DNA from: Rhineura floridana
Taxonomy: Eukaryota; Chordata; Lepidosauria; Squamata; Rhineuridae
Direction of reading: 5' to 3'
Assembly: GCF_030035675.1 (NCBI RefSeq)
Contig: NC_084480.1
Coordinates: 471,501-535,500 of the forward strand
DNA: 64,000 nt
Positions 63,125 through 64,000 of this stretch are shown here, piece after piece (the first letter of the stretch is position 1; each line of letters starts with the position of its first letter). The notes below the pieces were generated by a model, which did no database searches, was not told where the DNA came from, and was given only the letters and a program-made list of their open reading frames with translations. The position numbers were made by a program, and so were the translations under genes.

Positions 63125-64000
63125 TTATTTTATTTGTTTATTTATTTATTTATTAAATTTATTAGTCGCCCATTTGGCTGGTTCTCCAGCCACTCTGGGC
63201 GACACACAACATAAAACAGACAATTCACATTAAAACCTTAAAATGCCAACAGTAACACTAAAACCTAACCCACCCCAAAGGCCTGCCTGAAGAGCCAGGT
63301 TTTCAAGGTCCGGCAGAAACTTATCATGGAGGGGGCATGGCGGATGTCATTTGGGAAGGAATTCCATAGAGTGGGTGCCATGTTTGAAAAAGCCCTCTCC
63401 CTAGTTCTCACCAGTCTAGCTGATTTAACTGGTGGGATGGAGAGAAGGTCTTTTGAGGCTGATCTTGTTGGGCAGCAACATTGATGATGCTGGAGGCGCT
63501 CCTTGAAATAGACTGGGCCAAAACCATGCAGGGTTTTAAAGGTCAAAACCAACACCTTGAATTGGGCCCAGAAAGCAACTGGTAACCAGTGCAACTCCTT
63601 CAGCACTGGAGTAATGTGGTCTCAGTGGCAGCTACCCTTAATCAGGCGAGCCGCAGCATTCTGTACCAGTTGCAGCTTCCGGACCGTTTTCAAGGGTAAC
63701 CCCACATAGAGCGCATTACAGTAGTCTAGGCGAGAGGAGACCAGGTTATGTACCACCAATGGGAGCAGATGGTTTGGAAGGTAGGGGTGCAGCCTTCGTA
63801 TCAAATGGAGTTGATACAGTGCCACCTGGCTCACAGCCGAGACCTGAGCCTTCATGGACAGCTGGGAGTCAAGAATGACCCCCAGGCTGCGGACTTGGTC
63901 TTTCAGGGGCAACTGTACCCCATTAAGCACCAAGTTAACATCCCCCAGCCTTCTCTTGTCTCCCATGAACAGTACCTCAGTTTTGTCAGGGTTCAGCTTC
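63125..64000 (-). mobile_element. L2 LINE copy D, runs off the window
   Basis: The 3' end (TTTATT tail and GCCACTCTGGGCGAC stem) is at the left. Two frames code the ORF2 C-terminus: 63,622-63,966 ([31 protein letters not shown]) and 63,265-63,606 (LHWLPVAFWAQ, RAFSNMAPTLWNSF), with a frame change near 63,610. It is closest to copy C. Confidence 0.87.

Noticed and set aside
1-64000. CRISPR arrays, bacterial operons, or prokaryotic transfer
   Set aside because: The only regular tandem repeats are the 187-bp, 314-bp and 23-bp arrays, which have no unique spacers. All coding signals are vertebrate or transposon-derived.

Overview
The window is vertebrate nuclear DNA, almost certainly from a squamate reptile (lizard or snake). 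The grounds are the repeats: BovB (RTE) LINEs, a Sauria-type SINE and a 5S rRNA-headed SINE that both end in BovB-type tails, several L2-clade LINEs, and young CR1 LINEs ending in an ATGTTCTTA microsatellite. Most of the 64 kb is transposable elements, many nested inside one another. I recognise one host protein-coding gene.

The host gene is a CREB3-family (closest to CREB3/Luman) membrane-bound bZIP transcription factor on the + strand. A CpG-rich promoter near 39.79-40.08 kb carries two perfect CRE palindromes and a kappaB-like site. One or two non-coding 5' exons follow, then nine coding exons from 42,842 to 56,617. Every splice phase agrees, giving 461 codons before the stop. A likely 3' UTR ends at AATAAA (58,342). 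The protein has two LxxLL motifs, a DHNY HCF-1-binding motif, the bZIP, one membrane segment and an RRLR site-1-protease motif. The last intron is about 9.8 kb and is filled with a mariner-type MITE, two BovB copies (one holding a solo LTR), a hairpin MITE and a nearly complete L2.

Layout: 0-5.5 kb, CR1 and L2 copies. 5.55-11.34 kb, a three-level nest: a hAT-like MITE (8-bp target duplication) holds a Ty1/copia-like fossil (5-bp duplication), one of whose LTRs holds an L2. 13.73-22.01 kb, an I-group (Ingi/Vingi-like) LINE with a perfect 13-bp target duplication, itself holding a CR1 with a 963-codon ORF and an L2 piece. 22.6-22.9 kb, a 305-bp hAT MITE. 24.87-29.75 kb, a 4.9-kb hAT-ended block with a perfect 8-bp duplication, a CRE-bearing minisatellite at one end and GC-rich tandem palindromes near the other. 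32.93-39.79 kb, a 6.9-kb inverted-repeat element whose arms contain 187-bp tandem repeats and whose interior holds three phase-consistent exons of a ubiquitin-protease (USP/USPL1)-like gene. 39.8-58.4 kb, CREB3. 58.4-64 kb, repeats only.

The most unusual item is the 6.9-kb inverted-repeat element carrying the USP-like gene and ending exactly at the CREB3 promoter. Boundaries of degraded repeats are approximate. Family names rest on remembered consensus features, not on a database search.
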